From: Bacillota bacterium | GTDB taxonomy: Bacteria > Bacillota > Clostridia > Christensenellales > DTU072 | Length of the DNA: 39,379 nt | NCBI GenBank assembly: GCA_009781445.1 | Contig: WQYD01000009.1 | Location: 1-39,379, forward strand | Direction: 5' to 3' | Part shown: positions 19,974 through 29,798 of the stretch, piece by piece | How positions within the stretch are numbered: position 1 is the stretch's first letter | Layout of the letters: every line of letters starts with the position of its first letter | The notes under the pieces: generated by a model | What the model was told of the DNA's origin: nothing | Seen by the model: the letters and a program-made list of their open reading frames with translations, nothing else | The model's database searches: none | Program-made: the position numbers and the translations under genes

Positions 19974-22793
19974 CTATTGCTTTAAGATTTTCTTTAAAAA
20001 TTGCCCTGTGTAACTATCCGCGACTTCCGCGACTTCTTCGGGTGTGCCTTTAGCCATAACAGTACCGCCTGCGCCACCGCCCTCTGGCCCTAAGTCAATT
20101 ATATAATCAGCAATTTTTATAACATCAAGATTGTGTTCAATTACCACCACCGTGTTTCCGCTTTCGGTTAACCTCTGAAGCATATCTATCAGCTTTTCAA
20201 TATCGGCAGAGTGAAGCCCTGTGGTGGGTTCGTCAAGGATATAAATAGTTTTTCCTGTGCTTCGCTTGGATAGTTCTGCGGATAGCTTTATCCTTTGGGC
20301 TTCACCGCCTGATAGGGTAGTGGAAGGTTGCCCAAGTTTAATATAGCCAAGCCCCACATCGTTCATGCACTTAATCTTGGAATAAATTTTTGGTATGTTT
20401 TCAAAAAAGGTTGTGGCTTCTTCCACCGTCATTTCAAGTATATCGTAAATAGATTTTCCCTTGTAACGAACCTCAAGAGTTTCGCGGTTATACCGCTTGC
20501 TTCCGCATACTTCGCAGGGTACATAAACATCGGGAAGGAAGTGCATTTCAATTTTTATAATGCCGTCCCCCCCGCAGTTTTCACACCTGCCACCTGCCAC
20601 ATTAAAGCTGAATCTGCCTGCGCTGTAACCCCTTGCCTTGGCATCCGGCGTTAGGGCAAAGAGTTCTCTGATAGGGGTAAAAACACCTGTGTAAGTGGCG
20701 GGATTAGAACGAGGCGTTTTGCCTATCGGGCTTTGATCTATGCTAATAATTTTATCAAAATGTTCTGCGCCCTCAATGTCTGAAAACTTTCCTTGAGTTA
20801 AAAAGCTACCGTTAAGCGCGTTAGCAAGATAGGGGTAAACAATGCCGTTAATCAGCGAAGATTTACCGCTTCCCGATACCCCTGTAACGGCGGTAATAAG
20901 CCCTGCGGGGATTTCTATATCAATGCCTTCTAAGTTATTTTGCTTTGCGCCGAACACGCGTAAAAACCTGTTATCAGGCTTCTTCCGCATATCGGGAACT
21001 TTGATTTTTTTTCTGCCCGAAAGGTAGTCCCCAGTGATAGAATCATATGTTTTTATGATATCTTCCCTTGTTCCCTGTGCCACAAGCCTGCCACCGTTAA
21101 CGCCTGCCCCTGGGCCTATATCCACTATATAATCCGCACTGTTAATCGTTTCTTCGTCATGTTCAACCACTATCAAGGTGTTGCCTAAATCTCTTAATTT
21201 TAAGAGGGTTGAAATCAGCTTTTGATTATCCCTTTGGTGAAGCCCGATGCTTGGTTCGTCAAGAATATAAAGCACGCCTGTTAAGCCACTGCCTATTTGC
21301 GTGGCAAGGCGGATTCTCTGTGATTCACCGCCCGATAGCGTTGCGCTTGAACGGGACAATGAAAGGTAGCCAAGCCCCACATCAATTAGGAATTTAAGCC
21401 TTGCAAGAATCTCTTTAAAAATAGGTGCGCCGATAGTTTTATCGCGTTCGGAAAGGGCAATGCTAAGAAAAAATTCCCTAAGGGTTAAGACGGGCATTTC
21501 GGTGATTTCACATATGTTTTTATCTGAAACAGTTACGGAAAGTACCTCTTTTTTAAGCCTTTTGCCACAGCAAGCCTCGCAGGGGCTTTCAGACATATAT
21601 CTCTCAATATCAGTTTTCACCGCGTCCGATTGCGTTTGATTATACCGCCTTTGAAGGTTATTCACAATGCCTTCAAAACTTGTGTTATAAGTTCCGCTCA
21701 TTTTTGCGCTGTTCCAATGCATGGTTAATTTTTCACCGCCGTTGCCGTACAAAACCATATCTTGAAATTTTTTGTTAAGTTTGTTCCAAGGCGTGTTCAT
21801 AGAGAATCCGTACTTTTCGGAAAGCGCGCTTAACTGCATATCTGCCATGCTTCCCATGTCCATAATCGCCCAACCTGATAATTTAATCGCGCCGTCTGCA
21901 AGGGAAAGAGAGGGATCTTTAATTATCTTGCTTGGATCAATTTCATGCTTAACGCCAAGCCCTGTACATATGTCGCACGCACCAAAAGGGCTGTTAAATG
22001 AGAACATTCGGGGGGTTAAATCAGGCACGGTGATTTCGCAATCAGCGCAGGCATAGCGCGCGGAATATAAGAATTCTTCACCGTTAATCTCAGCCAAAAC
22101 CAAACCGTCTGAAAGTTTTAAGGCAAGTTCCACGCTGTCGGTAAGCCGTCTGTTAATGTCCTCTTTAATCACCACACGATCAATAACAATGCTAATGTTG
22201 TGCTTTAAATTTTTATCAAGTTTAATGTCGTCCTCAAGGCTAATCGTTTCGCCGTCTATCTTCGCACGGATAAATCCTTGCTTCCTATAGCCCTCAAGTT
22301 GCTTTTGATATTCGCCTTTTCTACCGCGCACCACTGGGGACATAATGATAACTTTGCTACCGTTTCCGCTAACCAAAATCCTATCCACAATTTGATCCAC
22401 CGAAACTTGGGTTATAACCTTACCGCAATCGGGGCAGTGCGGAACGCCTATGCGCGCATATAAAAGCCTTAGATAATCATATATTTCAGTAACCGTGCCA
22501 ACCGTACTTCTTGGGTTTTTAGAGGTGGTTTTTTGATCTATTGCAATAGCAGGGCTTAAGCCCTCAATGTGTTCCACATTAGGCTTTTCCATTTGCCCCA
22601 AGAACTGGCGCGCGTAGCTACTAAGGCTTTCCATATACCGCCTTTGCCCTTCTGCAAAAATCGTGTCAAATGCAAGGGAAGATTTACCGCTTCCCGAAAG
22701 CCCAGTGAACACCACAAATTTATCGCGCGGTATCCGCACATCTATGTTTTTTAAATTATTCTCTTTTGCGCCTTTAATAAATATTTCTTTCAT
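19974..22793 (-). CDS. uvrA: Excinuclease ABC subunit A
   Basis: 939 aa. '[58 protein letters not shown]'. Two ABC signature regions ('[19 protein letters not shown]', '[19 protein letters not shown]'). Confidence 0.98.
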   Translation of the reverse strand: MKEIFIKGAKENNLKNIDVRIPRDKFVVFTGLSGSGKSSLAFDTIFAEGQRRYMESLSSYARQFLGQMEKPNVEHIEGLSPAIAIDQKTTSKNPRSTVGTVTEIYDYLRLLYARIGVPHCPDCGKVITQVSVDQIVDRILVSGNGSKVIIMSPVVRGRKGEYQKQLEGYRKQGFIRAKIDGETISLEDDIKLDKNLKHNISIVIDRVVIKEDINRRLTDSVELALKLSDGLVLAEINGEEFLYSARYACADCEITVPDLTPRMFSFNSPFGACDICTGLGVKHEIDPSKIIKDPSLSLADGAIKLSGWAIMDMGSMADMQLSALSEKYGFSMNTPWNKLNKKFQDMVLYGNGGEKLTMHWNSAKMSGTYNTSFEGIVNNLQRRYNQTQSDAVKTDIERYMSESPCEACCGKRLKKEVLSVTVSDKNICEITEMPVLTLREFFLSIALSERDKTIGAPIFKEILARLKFLIDVGLGYLSLSRSSATLSGGESQRIRLATQIGSGLTGVLYILDEPSIGLHQRDNQKLISTLLKLRDLGNTLIVVEHDEETINSADYIVDIGPGAGVNGGRLVAQGTREDIIKTYDSITGDYLSGRKKIKVPDMRKKPDNRFLRVFGAKQNNLEGIDIEIPAGLITAVTGVSGSGKSSLINGIVYPYLANALNGSFLTQGKFSDIEGAEHFDKIISIDQSPIGKTPRSNPATYTGVFTPIRELFALTPDAKARGYSAGRFSFNVAGGRCENCGGDGIIKIEMHFLPDVYVPCEVCGSKRYNRETLEVRYKGKSIYDILEMTVEEATTFFENIPKIYSKIKCMNDVGLGYIKLGQPSTTLSGGEAQRIKLSAELSKRSTGKTIYILDEPTTGLHSADIEKLIDMLQRLTESGNTVVVIEHNLDVIKIADYIIDLGPEGGGAGGTVMAKGTPEEVAEVADSYTGQFLKKILKQ

Positions 22794-22805
22794 TTTGTAA
22801 TTAGG

Positions 22806-22956
22806 TTGCAGGTTGCAGGGGGCAGGGTTAATTAAGAATTCAGAATTCAGAATTCAGAATTGCGGATTAATTAATAATGATATTTAGAATCCACAATTTA
22901 TATTTTGTATTTTATATTTTCCATAATTCATAATTCTTAATTCTTAATTCTGCATT
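22806..22956. repeat. Heptameric short tandem repeat array filling the uvrA-uvrB spacer
   Basis: TTGCAGG TTGCAGG GGGCAGG GTTAATT AAGAATT CAGAATT CAGAATT CAGAATT GCGGATT ... then TTATATT TTGTATT TTATATT ... CATAATT CATAATT CTTAATT CTTAATT CTGCATT, all with period 7. Confidence 0.85.
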
Positions 22957-24899
22957 CGTTTAAGTTCCTTAATCCTATCCCTAAGCACTATCGCCGTTTC
23001 AAAATCATATGTTTCGCTTGCTTTTGCCATTTGTTTTTCAAGGCGGATGAGTTCGGATTTTATATCGCTTACAGATAGCTTTTCATATGTTTTTGTATCC
23101 TTTTTGCTTATCTTGATTGTGCTTGTTATAGGCTTGATTATTGTGGTAGGGGTTATGCCGTGCTGTAAGTTATAGGCTTTTTGCTTTTCGCGCCGTTGCC
23201 CCACTATATCCATAGTATCTCTCATTGAAGCGGTAATAGTATCAGCGTAAAAAATTACCTTTGCGTCCTTGTTTCTTGCACCGCGTCCTGCCGTTTGAAT
23301 AAGGGAAGAACGCGAACGCAAAAACCCCTCTTTATCCGCGTCAAGCACGGCAACGAGAAGAACTTCAGGAATATCCAGCCCCTCACGCAAAAGGTTTATA
23401 CCCACTATAACATCTATCTCACCTCTGCGCAAGTTTGTGATTATTTCAATGCGTTCAAGCGTATCAATATCGCTGTGCATATACTGAACTTTAATAAGGT
23501 GTTCTTTAAGATAATTGGTTAGGCTTTCCGCCATTTTCTTTGTGAGAGTGGTAACAAGAACCCTACCGCCTTTCTCTGTGGCACTAAAGATTTCGGATAT
23601 TAAATCGTCTATTTGCCCCTCTGTTTTCCTCACAAAAATTTCGGGTTCAAGAAGCCCTGTGGGGCGCACAACTTGTTCCACAATTTGCACCGCTTCTTTA
23701 AGTTCATAATCGGCAGGTGTGGCGGATACACATATGATTTGCTTGAATCTTTTACTAAATTCCTCAAAGTTTAAAGGGCGGTTATCATATGCGGAAGGCA
23801 GGCGGAATCCATAGTCCACAAGGTTTTTTTTCCTTGCAAAATCGCCGTTAAACATACCTCTTATTTGCGGTAAAGTTATGTGGCTTTCGTCTGCAAAAAC
23901 CAAAAAATCTTCGGGGAAATAATCCATTAAAGTGAAGGGCGGTTCGCCGATTTTGCGCTTATCAAAGTACCGTGAGTAATTTTCAATTCCTGTGCAGTAG
24001 CCCATTTCTTTAATCATTTCAAGATCATATGAAACGCGTTCCTTTATGCGGTAGGCTTCCACAATTTTACCCGCTGATTCAAATTCCTTAATGCTGATTG
24101 CCAAGTCCTTGCGGATTTCGCGTATCGTATCTTCAATCTTTTCGCTACCCACCACATAATGCGAGGCAGGGAAAATTGCCACATGGCTAAGCACGGAAAC
24201 GGTTTTTCCGCTAACAATGTCAAACTCTGAAAGCCTTTCAATAGTATCGCCAAAGAACTCAACTCTTATAGCATTTGTGCTATATCCGGGGGGATAAATT
24301 TCAAGCAAATCACCGCGCACACGGAAGTGCGATCTTTGAAAATCAATATCGCTTCGTTTGTACTGCACGGATATTAACCTATCAATAACTTCGTCCCTGT
24401 CAAGGTTATCGTTCGGGCGCAAAGATAAAACATGGCGGTAATATTCCTCTGGCGCGCCAAGCCCGTAAATGCAGGACACGGAAGCAACCACAATTACATC
24501 GCGCCTTTCGCCAAGCGAGGAAGTGGCGCTGTGGCGCAGTTTATCAATTTCCTCATTTAAGGATAAATCCTTTTCTATATAAGTATCGTTTCTGGGAATA
24601 TACGCTTCGGGCTGGTAGTAATCATAATAGGACACAAAATATTCCACGCGGTTCTTGGGAAAAAGTTCTCTAAACTCATTGCATAATTGCGCGGCGAGAG
24701 TTTTGTTATGCGCAATAATTAAAGCAGGGCGTTGCGTATTTTGAATCACATTCGCCATGGTAAAAGTTTTGCCACTGCCGGTTACGCCCAAAAGCACCTG
24801 CATTCTGTTTCCTGCGTTAACGCCGTCCGTAAGCCTCTTTATGGCTTCGGGCTGATCACCGCACGGCGAGTATCTTGATACTAATTGAAACTTACACAA
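22944..24899 (-). CDS. uvrB: Excinuclease ABC subunit B
   Basis: 'SRYSPCGDQPEAIKRLTDG...VLLGVTGSGKTFTMANVI', 'YYDYYQPEAYIPRNDTYIEKD', C-terminal UVR motif. TTG start at 24899 preferred over the upstream ATG at 24944: it matches the usual UvrB N-terminus and has AAGGA 11 nt upstream. Confidence 0.93.
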   Translation of the reverse strand: MCKFQLVSRYSPCGDQPEAIKRLTDGVNAGNRMQVLLGVTGSGKTFTMANVIQNTQRPALIIAHNKTLAAQLCNEFRELFPKNRVEYFVSYYDYYQPEAYIPRNDTYIEKDLSLNEEIDKLRHSATSSLGERRDVIVVASVSCIYGLGAPEEYYRHVLSLRPNDNLDRDEVIDRLISVQYKRSDIDFQRSHFRVRGDLLEIYPPGYSTNAIRVEFFGDTIERLSEFDIVSGKTVSVLSHVAIFPASHYVVGSEKIEDTIREIRKDLAISIKEFESAGKIVEAYRIKERVSYDLEMIKEMGYCTGIENYSRYFDKRKIGEPPFTLMDYFPEDFLVFADESHITLPQIRGMFNGDFARKKNLVDYGFRLPSAYDNRPLNFEEFSKRFKQIICVSATPADYELKEAVQIVEQVVRPTGLLEPEIFVRKTEGQIDDLISEIFSATEKGGRVLVTTLTKKMAESLTNYLKEHLIKVQYMHSDIDTLERIEIITNLRRGEIDVIVGINLLREGLDIPEVLLVAVLDADKEGFLRSRSSLIQTAGRGARNKDAKVIFYADTITASMRDTMDIVGQRREKQKAYNLQHGITPTTIIKPITSTIKISKKDTKTYEKLSVSDIKSELIRLEKQMAKASETYDFETAIVLRDRIKELKRMQN

Positions 24900-24913
24900 A
24901 ATTAAGTGTTTCC

Positions 24914-25282
24914 TTAAATCCCGAGAATAACCCCTATTAGCCACCTTACGCTGTAACCGAGTACGGCGAAGATAATTGTGGTAACAATCCTGCGGATTAG
25001 TTTTTTGCGGTTATCCTTTTTTTCGCGTGCGTAGCCAAGCCCCTTTTCCTTTAGGGAAATAAGGAAAAGCATTTCGCCTTTCTTCTCTGCGTGTTCGTAC
25101 TCAAAATATCCGTCTATACTCAATGCTTCAAGCACTGGTTGCAAATCTTCCTCATTAAACCTATGCTTGTAAGGAATTTTTGAAAGAATATAAAAAGGCG
25201 AAACAATGCAACGCCCCGTTTTTTCAGAGGTGGCATCGTACACAACATCCATTAACACTTTTTCTTTTTTATTTAAAACCAT
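24914..25282 (-). CDS. Hypothetical protein: winged-helix-like N-terminal domain with C-terminal TM segment
   Basis: 122 aa. Alpha/beta pattern '..DLQPVLEALSIDGYFEYEHAEKKGEMLFLISLKEKG', then basic residues and TM 'IVTTIIFAVLGYSVRWLIGVILGI'. Fold assignment is inference. Confidence 0.6.
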   Translation of the reverse strand: MVLNKKEKVLMDVVYDATSEKTGRCIVSPFYILSKIPYKHRFNEEDLQPVLEALSIDGYFEYEHAEKKGEMLFLISLKEKGLGYAREKKDNRKKLIRRIVTTIIFAVLGYSVRWLIGVILGI

Positions 25283-25312
25283 TTCTATTCTTAGTATCCT
25301 GTTTTCGGTTGC

Positions 25313-25750
25313 CTATTTTAGCACCGCGATAATTATTGCCACACCGATTAGCACGGCGGGAAGCGCACCTGCGAGTGAGGCAAGGAAAACATACTTAAAA
25401 AGTTTTTTATAATCAATGCCTATTGATAAATCAGAGGTATCCACAATTGAGGAAAGCGAAGTGGGGGAAGCTGAAGCCGAATTCTTATCTTCTTTCTTGC
25501 TTGGTTGCTTAACTTCGGTTTCCGCAATCAGCCTGCCCTTTGGCAAAGCGATGACGCAGTATTCGTCCCCGTCTTGATATCTTAGGTTAATATATCCTGC
25601 CACCACAAAGCCTTTAAGGATTTCGTTAAGTTCCGCACCAGTCAAACCGGGGGACGCACTTAAAAATTCGTCCTTTTCCATTATCACGGCTTTGCCGTCT
25701 TTAGAAGTTTCGTTAATTGCGCATAGCACTGAGTGCGCTTTCTTATCCAT
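25313..25750 (-). CDS. Hypothetical protein: winged-helix-like N-terminal domain with C-terminal TM segment, probable paralog of the adjacent gene
   Basis: 145 aa. 'AELNEILKGFVVAGYINLRYQDGDEYCVIALPKGRLIAE', Ser-rich linker, TM 'YVFLASLAGALPAVLIGVAIIIAVL'. SD GAGGT upstream. Confidence 0.6.
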   Translation of the reverse strand: MDKKAHSVLCAINETSKDGKAVIMEKDEFLSASPGLTGAELNEILKGFVVAGYINLRYQDGDEYCVIALPKGRLIAETEVKQPSKKEDKNSASASPTSLSSIVDTSDLSIGIDYKKLFKYVFLASLAGALPAVLIGVAIIIAVLK

Positions 25751-25783
25751 TTCGTTAACCTCAAACGATTTATTCTCTGTAAA

Positions 25784-25812
25784 ATTATAACACGCGCAAA
25801 ATAAGTAGTCAA
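25784..25812 (-). promoter_or_regulatory. Promoter of the minus-strand operon containing uvrBA
   Basis: Reading the minus strand: TTGACT (complement of 25807-25812), 17-bp spacer, TATAAT (complement of 25784-25789). Confidence 0.75.
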
Positions 25813-25823
25813 TAAGTAGTCAA
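25800..25823. repeat. 11-bp tandem direct repeat in the divergent promoter region
   Basis: AATAAGTAGTC AATAAGTAGTC AA. Confidence 0.85.
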
Positions 25824-25853
25824 CCCTTATTTGATTATGTTAAAATAAAATAT

Positions 25854-27497
25854 ATGAATTTGCTAAGTAGATTTTTAAATAGAACAGATTTTGATAGCTA
25901 TGAGGACTTTTCAAAAAATGTGTGCATTAAAGATACGCCCGATTTTAACTTTGCTTATGATGTGGTTGACGAATACGCACGCCTCACCCCCGATAAACGC
26001 GCCGTGGTTTGGTGCAGTAACAAAGGGGAAGAAAAAACCTTAACATTCAAAGAACTTTCCCGCCTTTCAAATAAGACGGCGAATATGTTTTTAAGAATGG
26101 GCTTGAAGAAAGGTGACTTTATAATGACAATGCTTAACAGGCGGTATGAATATTATATCGTTGCCGTTGCGCTGTGCAAAATCGGGGTAACGCTTATCCC
26201 TGCCACCTGCCTTTTAACGGTTAAGGATATTGAGTACCGCTGTGAGAGTGCAAATGTTAAAGCGATTATCAGCATAAACGAACGCGAAGTTACCGAAAAT
26301 ATTTTGCTTGCGCAAAAAGATCTTCCCGATTTAAAAATTTTGCTTAATGTGGAAGACTGCAAAGGTTTTTCAAATTTCCATAAAGAGATTGAAAAGGAAT
26401 CCGAAGTCTTAAAAACGGAACGCCCTGAGGTAAACGGAATTATGTTAACTTATTTTACCTCAGGCACCACGGGCAACCCAAAAATGGTTACGCATAATTA
26501 TAAATATCCGTTAGGGCATATCATGACTGCGTACTTTTGGCAAGCCGTGCAAGATGACGGACTTCATTTCACAATGGCGGAAACAGGTTGGGCAAAATTT
26601 AGCTGGGGAAAAATTTACGGGCAATGGATTGCAGGTTCTGCGGTTTTTTGCTATGAATATTTCGGGCGGTTCACCCCCACCGATGTTTTGCCCCTTCTTG
26701 CAAAATATAAAATTACCTCATTTTGCGCACCGCCCACAATTTACAGATTTTTGATTAGGGAAGATTTATCAAAATATGATTTCTCTAACCTAAAAAGTTG
26801 CACCACCGCGGGCGAACCTTTGAATGCGGAAGTGTTTAACCAATTTTACGAACACACGGGGCTAATTATCCGCGAGGGTTTTGGGCAAACCGAATCTGCC
26901 GTTATGCTTGCCACATTCCGCTATTGCACCCCAATCCCCGGAAGCCTTGGCTTTGCCTGCCCCATTTACGATATTATTCTGCAAGGGGTAGACGGCGAAG
27001 AAGTTTTGAAGGACGAGAAGTTTGGCGAAGTGGTAATTAAGGTAAGAGAAAACCAATTCGGGCTTTTAACAGGATATTATAAAAACCCCGAACTAACCGA
27101 AGAAATGATGGGGGACGGCTTTTACCACACAGGCGACTTAGCGTACAGGAAAGACGGATATTATTATTTCGTGGGAAGAAAGGACGATATTATTAAATCC
27201 TCAGGCTACCGCATAGGGCCTTTTGAAGTTGAAAGTGCCTTGCAAGAACACCCTTCCGTCCTTGAATGCGCCATAACAGGCGTGCCTGACGAACTTAGGG
27301 GGCAAATCGTTAAAGCGTCCATAATCCTTAATAAAGGATTTTCACCAAGCGAAGAACTTATTAAGGAACTTCAAGAACATGTGAAGAGAACCACCGCACC
27401 TTATAAATATCCGCGCATAATTGAGTTTGTGGAAACATTGCCAAAAACAATAAGTGGCAAAATTAAGCGGAAGGATATAAGGAATGACGGCAAGTAA
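25854..27497 (+). CDS. AMP-binding acyl-CoA synthetase (ACSM/acetyl-CoA-synthetase-like)
   Basis: 547 aa. 'LTYFTSGTTGNPKMVTHNY', 'REGFGQTESAVML', 'YYKNPELTEEMMGDGFYHTGDLAYRKDGYYYFVGRKDDIIKSSGYRIGPFEVESAL', 'LPKTISGKIKRKDIR'. Confidence 0.92.
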   Translation: MNLLSRFLNRTDFDSYEDFSKNVCIKDTPDFNFAYDVVDEYARLTPDKRAVVWCSNKGEEKTLTFKELSRLSNKTANMFLRMGLKKGDFIMTMLNRRYEYYIVAVALCKIGVTLIPATCLLTVKDIEYRCESANVKAIISINEREVTENILLAQKDLPDLKILLNVEDCKGFSNFHKEIEKESEVLKTERPEVNGIMLTYFTSGTTGNPKMVTHNYKYPLGHIMTAYFWQAVQDDGLHFTMAETGWAKFSWGKIYGQWIAGSAVFCYEYFGRFTPTDVLPLLAKYKITSFCAPPTIYRFLIREDLSKYDFSNLKSCTTAGEPLNAEVFNQFYEHTGLIIREGFGQTESAVMLATFRYCTPIPGSLGFACPIYDIILQGVDGEEVLKDEKFGEVVIKVRENQFGLLTGYYKNPELTEEMMGDGFYHTGDLAYRKDGYYYFVGRKDDIIKSSGYRIGPFEVESALQEHPSVLECAITGVPDELRGQIVKASIILNKGFSPSEELIKELQEHVKRTTAPYKYPRIIEFVETLPKTISGKIKRKDIRNDGK

Positions 27498-27527
27498 GTT
27501 TCATTAAGGATTAGAGTATTGTATATC

Positions 27528-27569
27528 AATCCGCAATTCTGCATTCTGAATTCATAATTCTGAATTATT
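27528..27569. repeat. Heptameric short tandem repeat array upstream of rtcB
   Basis: AATCCGC AATTCTG CATTCTG AATTCAT AATTCTG AATTATT. Confidence 0.8.
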
Positions 27570-27576
27570 TTTAACA

Positions 27577-28686
27577 ATGGAATTAAAAACAAAGTACGGC
27601 GACATTAAGATTTTCACAGACAGCGTGGAAGAAGAAGCCATAGCGCAAATTCTTGAGCTTGGCAATTCTGTGCTTGCGGAAAATGCGAATATCCGAATAA
27701 TGCCCGATGTGCATAGCGGTAAAGGTTGCGTGATTGGCACAACTATGCTGATTAAGGATAAAGTTTGCCCCAATCTTGTGGGGGTGGATATCGGTTGCGG
27801 TGTTGATTTGGTTAAAACAAGTGTTGATTTTAGCGTGAGGCTAAAAGAACTTGATAGGATTATCAGGGAATTTATTCCGTTCGGAAAAGAGAGGCACGCT
27901 AAGGTTAGAACATTCAGGGATTTTGCAAAGCTGAAATGTTGGGATAAAATGGATAGCAAAACCAAGGAAACCGCCTTTAGAAGTTTGGGTACGCTTGGTG
28001 GCGGAAACCATTTTATTGAAGCGTATAATGACGGGTTTTTGGCAGTACACAGCGGTAGCAGAAATTTGGGTTATAGGGTAGCCAGCCACTATCAGGCACT
28101 GGCAGACGCCGAGGCAAGAAAAGGCTTAGTGGAAGATAAAACACCTGCGGGGCTAAGATATTTGCAAGGGGAACTTATGCAGGATTACCTTCACGATATG
28201 AAGATAATGCAAGAGTTCGCCGTGGAAAATAGGAAGGCAATGCTTGAGATTATTGTTAAGGAAATGGGGGGCAGAATTGAAAGCCGAATCTCGTCTACAC
28301 ATAACTATATAGATATGCAAAAGGCAAAACAAATCATTTTGCGCAAAGGGGCAATATCTGCAAGAGAGGGCGAAAATTTGGTTATTCCGCTTAACATGAG
28401 AGACGGCTTGCTTGTGTGCATAGGCAAGGGAAATGCGGATTGGAATTATTCCGCACCCCACGGCGCAGGCAGGCTTTACTCACGCACGGAAGCCAAGAAA
28501 ATTTTTAAAGTAGACGCTTATGAAAAATCTATGAAGGGCATTTTCTCAACCTGCATTAACAAAGATACTTTGGACGAAGCCCCATTTGCCTACAAGGATT
28601 ATAAGGATATTGTGGCAAGGATTGAACCCACCGTAAAGATTCTTAATAGACTTATACCAATATATAATTTCAAAGCAAGCGAATAA
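27577..28686 (+). CDS. rtcB: RtcB-family RNA ligase
   Basis: 369 aa. 'MPDVHSGKGCVIGTTM', 'VGVDIGCGVDLV', 'GTLGGGNHFIE', 'VHSGSRNLGYRVA', 'GKGNADWNYSAPHGAGRLYSRTEAKK'. Confidence 0.92.
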   Translation: MELKTKYGDIKIFTDSVEEEAIAQILELGNSVLAENANIRIMPDVHSGKGCVIGTTMLIKDKVCPNLVGVDIGCGVDLVKTSVDFSVRLKELDRIIREFIPFGKERHAKVRTFRDFAKLKCWDKMDSKTKETAFRSLGTLGGGNHFIEAYNDGFLAVHSGSRNLGYRVASHYQALADAEARKGLVEDKTPAGLRYLQGELMQDYLHDMKIMQEFAVENRKAMLEIIVKEMGGRIESRISSTHNYIDMQKAKQIILRKGAISAREGENLVIPLNMRDGLLVCIGKGNADWNYSAPHGAGRLYSRTEAKKIFKVDAYEKSMKGIFSTCINKDTLDEAPFAYKDYKDIVARIEPTVKILNRLIPIYNFKASE

Positions 28687-28717
28687 AAAATGCCACCTTG
28701 GGTGGCAATTTTTTATT
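28684..28717. terminator. Bidirectional intrinsic terminator between convergent rtcB and DUF4363 genes
   Basis: AAAAAA-TGCCACC-TTG-GGTGGCA-ATTTTTT: 7-bp stem with A-tract and T-tract flanks. Confidence 0.85.
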
Positions 28718-28720
28718 CAT

Positions 28721-29098
28721 TTAAACTATATTTCCAAACCGAATATTAAACATTTCTGCTATTGCGGAAACTGTAAATTTAAGGCGAAGAATTTGCCCTG
28801 TGGCGGACTCTGTGTCCTCTGCTACCACTGTTCCCATTAGTTCGCCGAATGTCATTTCAATTTCGTTTAGCTGAAGGTGGGGCAAAAAGTTTTCAAATGA
28901 AGCGTGCTTTTTTTGCCACCAATCATGCAGTTCTTTCACCTGTTCAGGCTTAAGAGGTTCTTCCGCGTGCGCCTTTTCAAGGGCGTCAATTTTCCTTTCA
29001 AATTCGCTAAAGGTTTTTTCCATATACACCTCTTGCCAAATTCCACCGCCTATGATTATTGCTGAAATTATTATCACAAGAATTAGTTTGCGTGCCAT
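28721..29098 (-). CDS. DUF4363-like membrane-anchored protein
   Basis: 125 aa. N-terminal TM, then helical 'W..K.....FLPHLQLNEIEMTFGELMG'. Pairing with DUF421 supports the call. SD GGAGG upstream. Confidence 0.7.
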   Translation of the reverse strand: MARKLILVIIISAIIIGGGIWQEVYMEKTFSEFERKIDALEKAHAEEPLKPEQVKELHDWWQKKHASFENFLPHLQLNEIEMTFGELMGTVVAEDTESATGQILRLKFTVSAIAEMFNIRFGNIV

Positions 29099-29099
29099 G

Positions 29100-29798
29100 T
29101 TATGCCTCCGCCCCGATAGCTTCCGCGCTTTCTTTTTGCGCGCCTAAAACCTCAGTAAAATACTTCGCGCCTTTGGGCTGAACAAACACTTTATCTGATT
29201 CCGTGGTTAAAAGAACAATGTCTTTTAACCTGAGATTTTTGGTGCGCAAATAGCTTTCAATATCCTCGCGTGAAGTGTTGCTTATGCCCATATTTGCGCC
29301 GATAAATTTGCCCTCAACAATGAGTGAGAGGGGAATGGATTTTGGTTCTTCCGCTTCCGTATTCGGCAGTATAGAAATCTTTCCGTTTGTTTCAATAATG
29401 GCGTAACTCACCTGTTCCACACTAAAGTATTCTGCGTTTCTTATGCTTTCCATAAGATCGTTTACATTCATGTTAAGTTTTCTTAAACTCTCGGAATCAA
29501 TGCCGTTTTCGTTGATTACGATAACGGGTTTACCGTTCATAAACTTTCTGAAAAATATGCTTTTTGAACTTAACGCAGTAAGCAAGAAATGCACGCAGAA
29601 GATAACGAGTACGGGGATAATCCCATAAAGAATAGGGGTGGAAATGTCCTGCATTGGTGTGCAGGCAAGTTCTGCCACGGCAAGCGTAATCACAAATTCA
29701 AAGGGTTGCAATTCGCCGATTTGCCGTTTGCCCATAAGCCTTAGCCCAAGAAGCAAAAACAAAAATATGATAAAAGTTCTAATGATTACAACAAGCAC
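29100..29798 (-). CDS. DUF421 (YetF-like) membrane protein
   Basis: 232 aa, GTG start. 'RLMGKRQIGELQPFEFVITLAVAELACTPMQD', 'NGKPVIVINENGIDSESLRKLNMNVNDLMESIRNAEYFSVEQVSYAIIETNGKISI'. Confidence 0.88.
   Translation of the reverse strand: MLVVIIRTFIIFLFLLLGLRLMGKRQIGELQPFEFVITLAVAELACTPMQDISTPILYGIIPVLVIFCVHFLLTALSSKSIFFRKFMNGKPVIVINENGIDSESLRKLNMNVNDLMESIRNAEYFSVEQVSYAIIETNGKISILPNTEAEEPKSIPLSLIVEGKFIGANMGISNTSREDIESYLRTKNLRLKDIVLLTTESDKVFVQPKGAKYFTEVLGAQKESAEAIGAEA

Noticed and set aside
19960-19985. Terminator expected between convergent hom and uvrA
   Set aside because: The stops are only 2 nt apart and no hairpin with a T-tract is visible there.
25751-25853. LexA/SOS box upstream of the uvrBA operon
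   Set aside because: No GAAC-N4-GTTC-like sequence was found in the intergenic region. Regulation by a divergent motif cannot be excluded.
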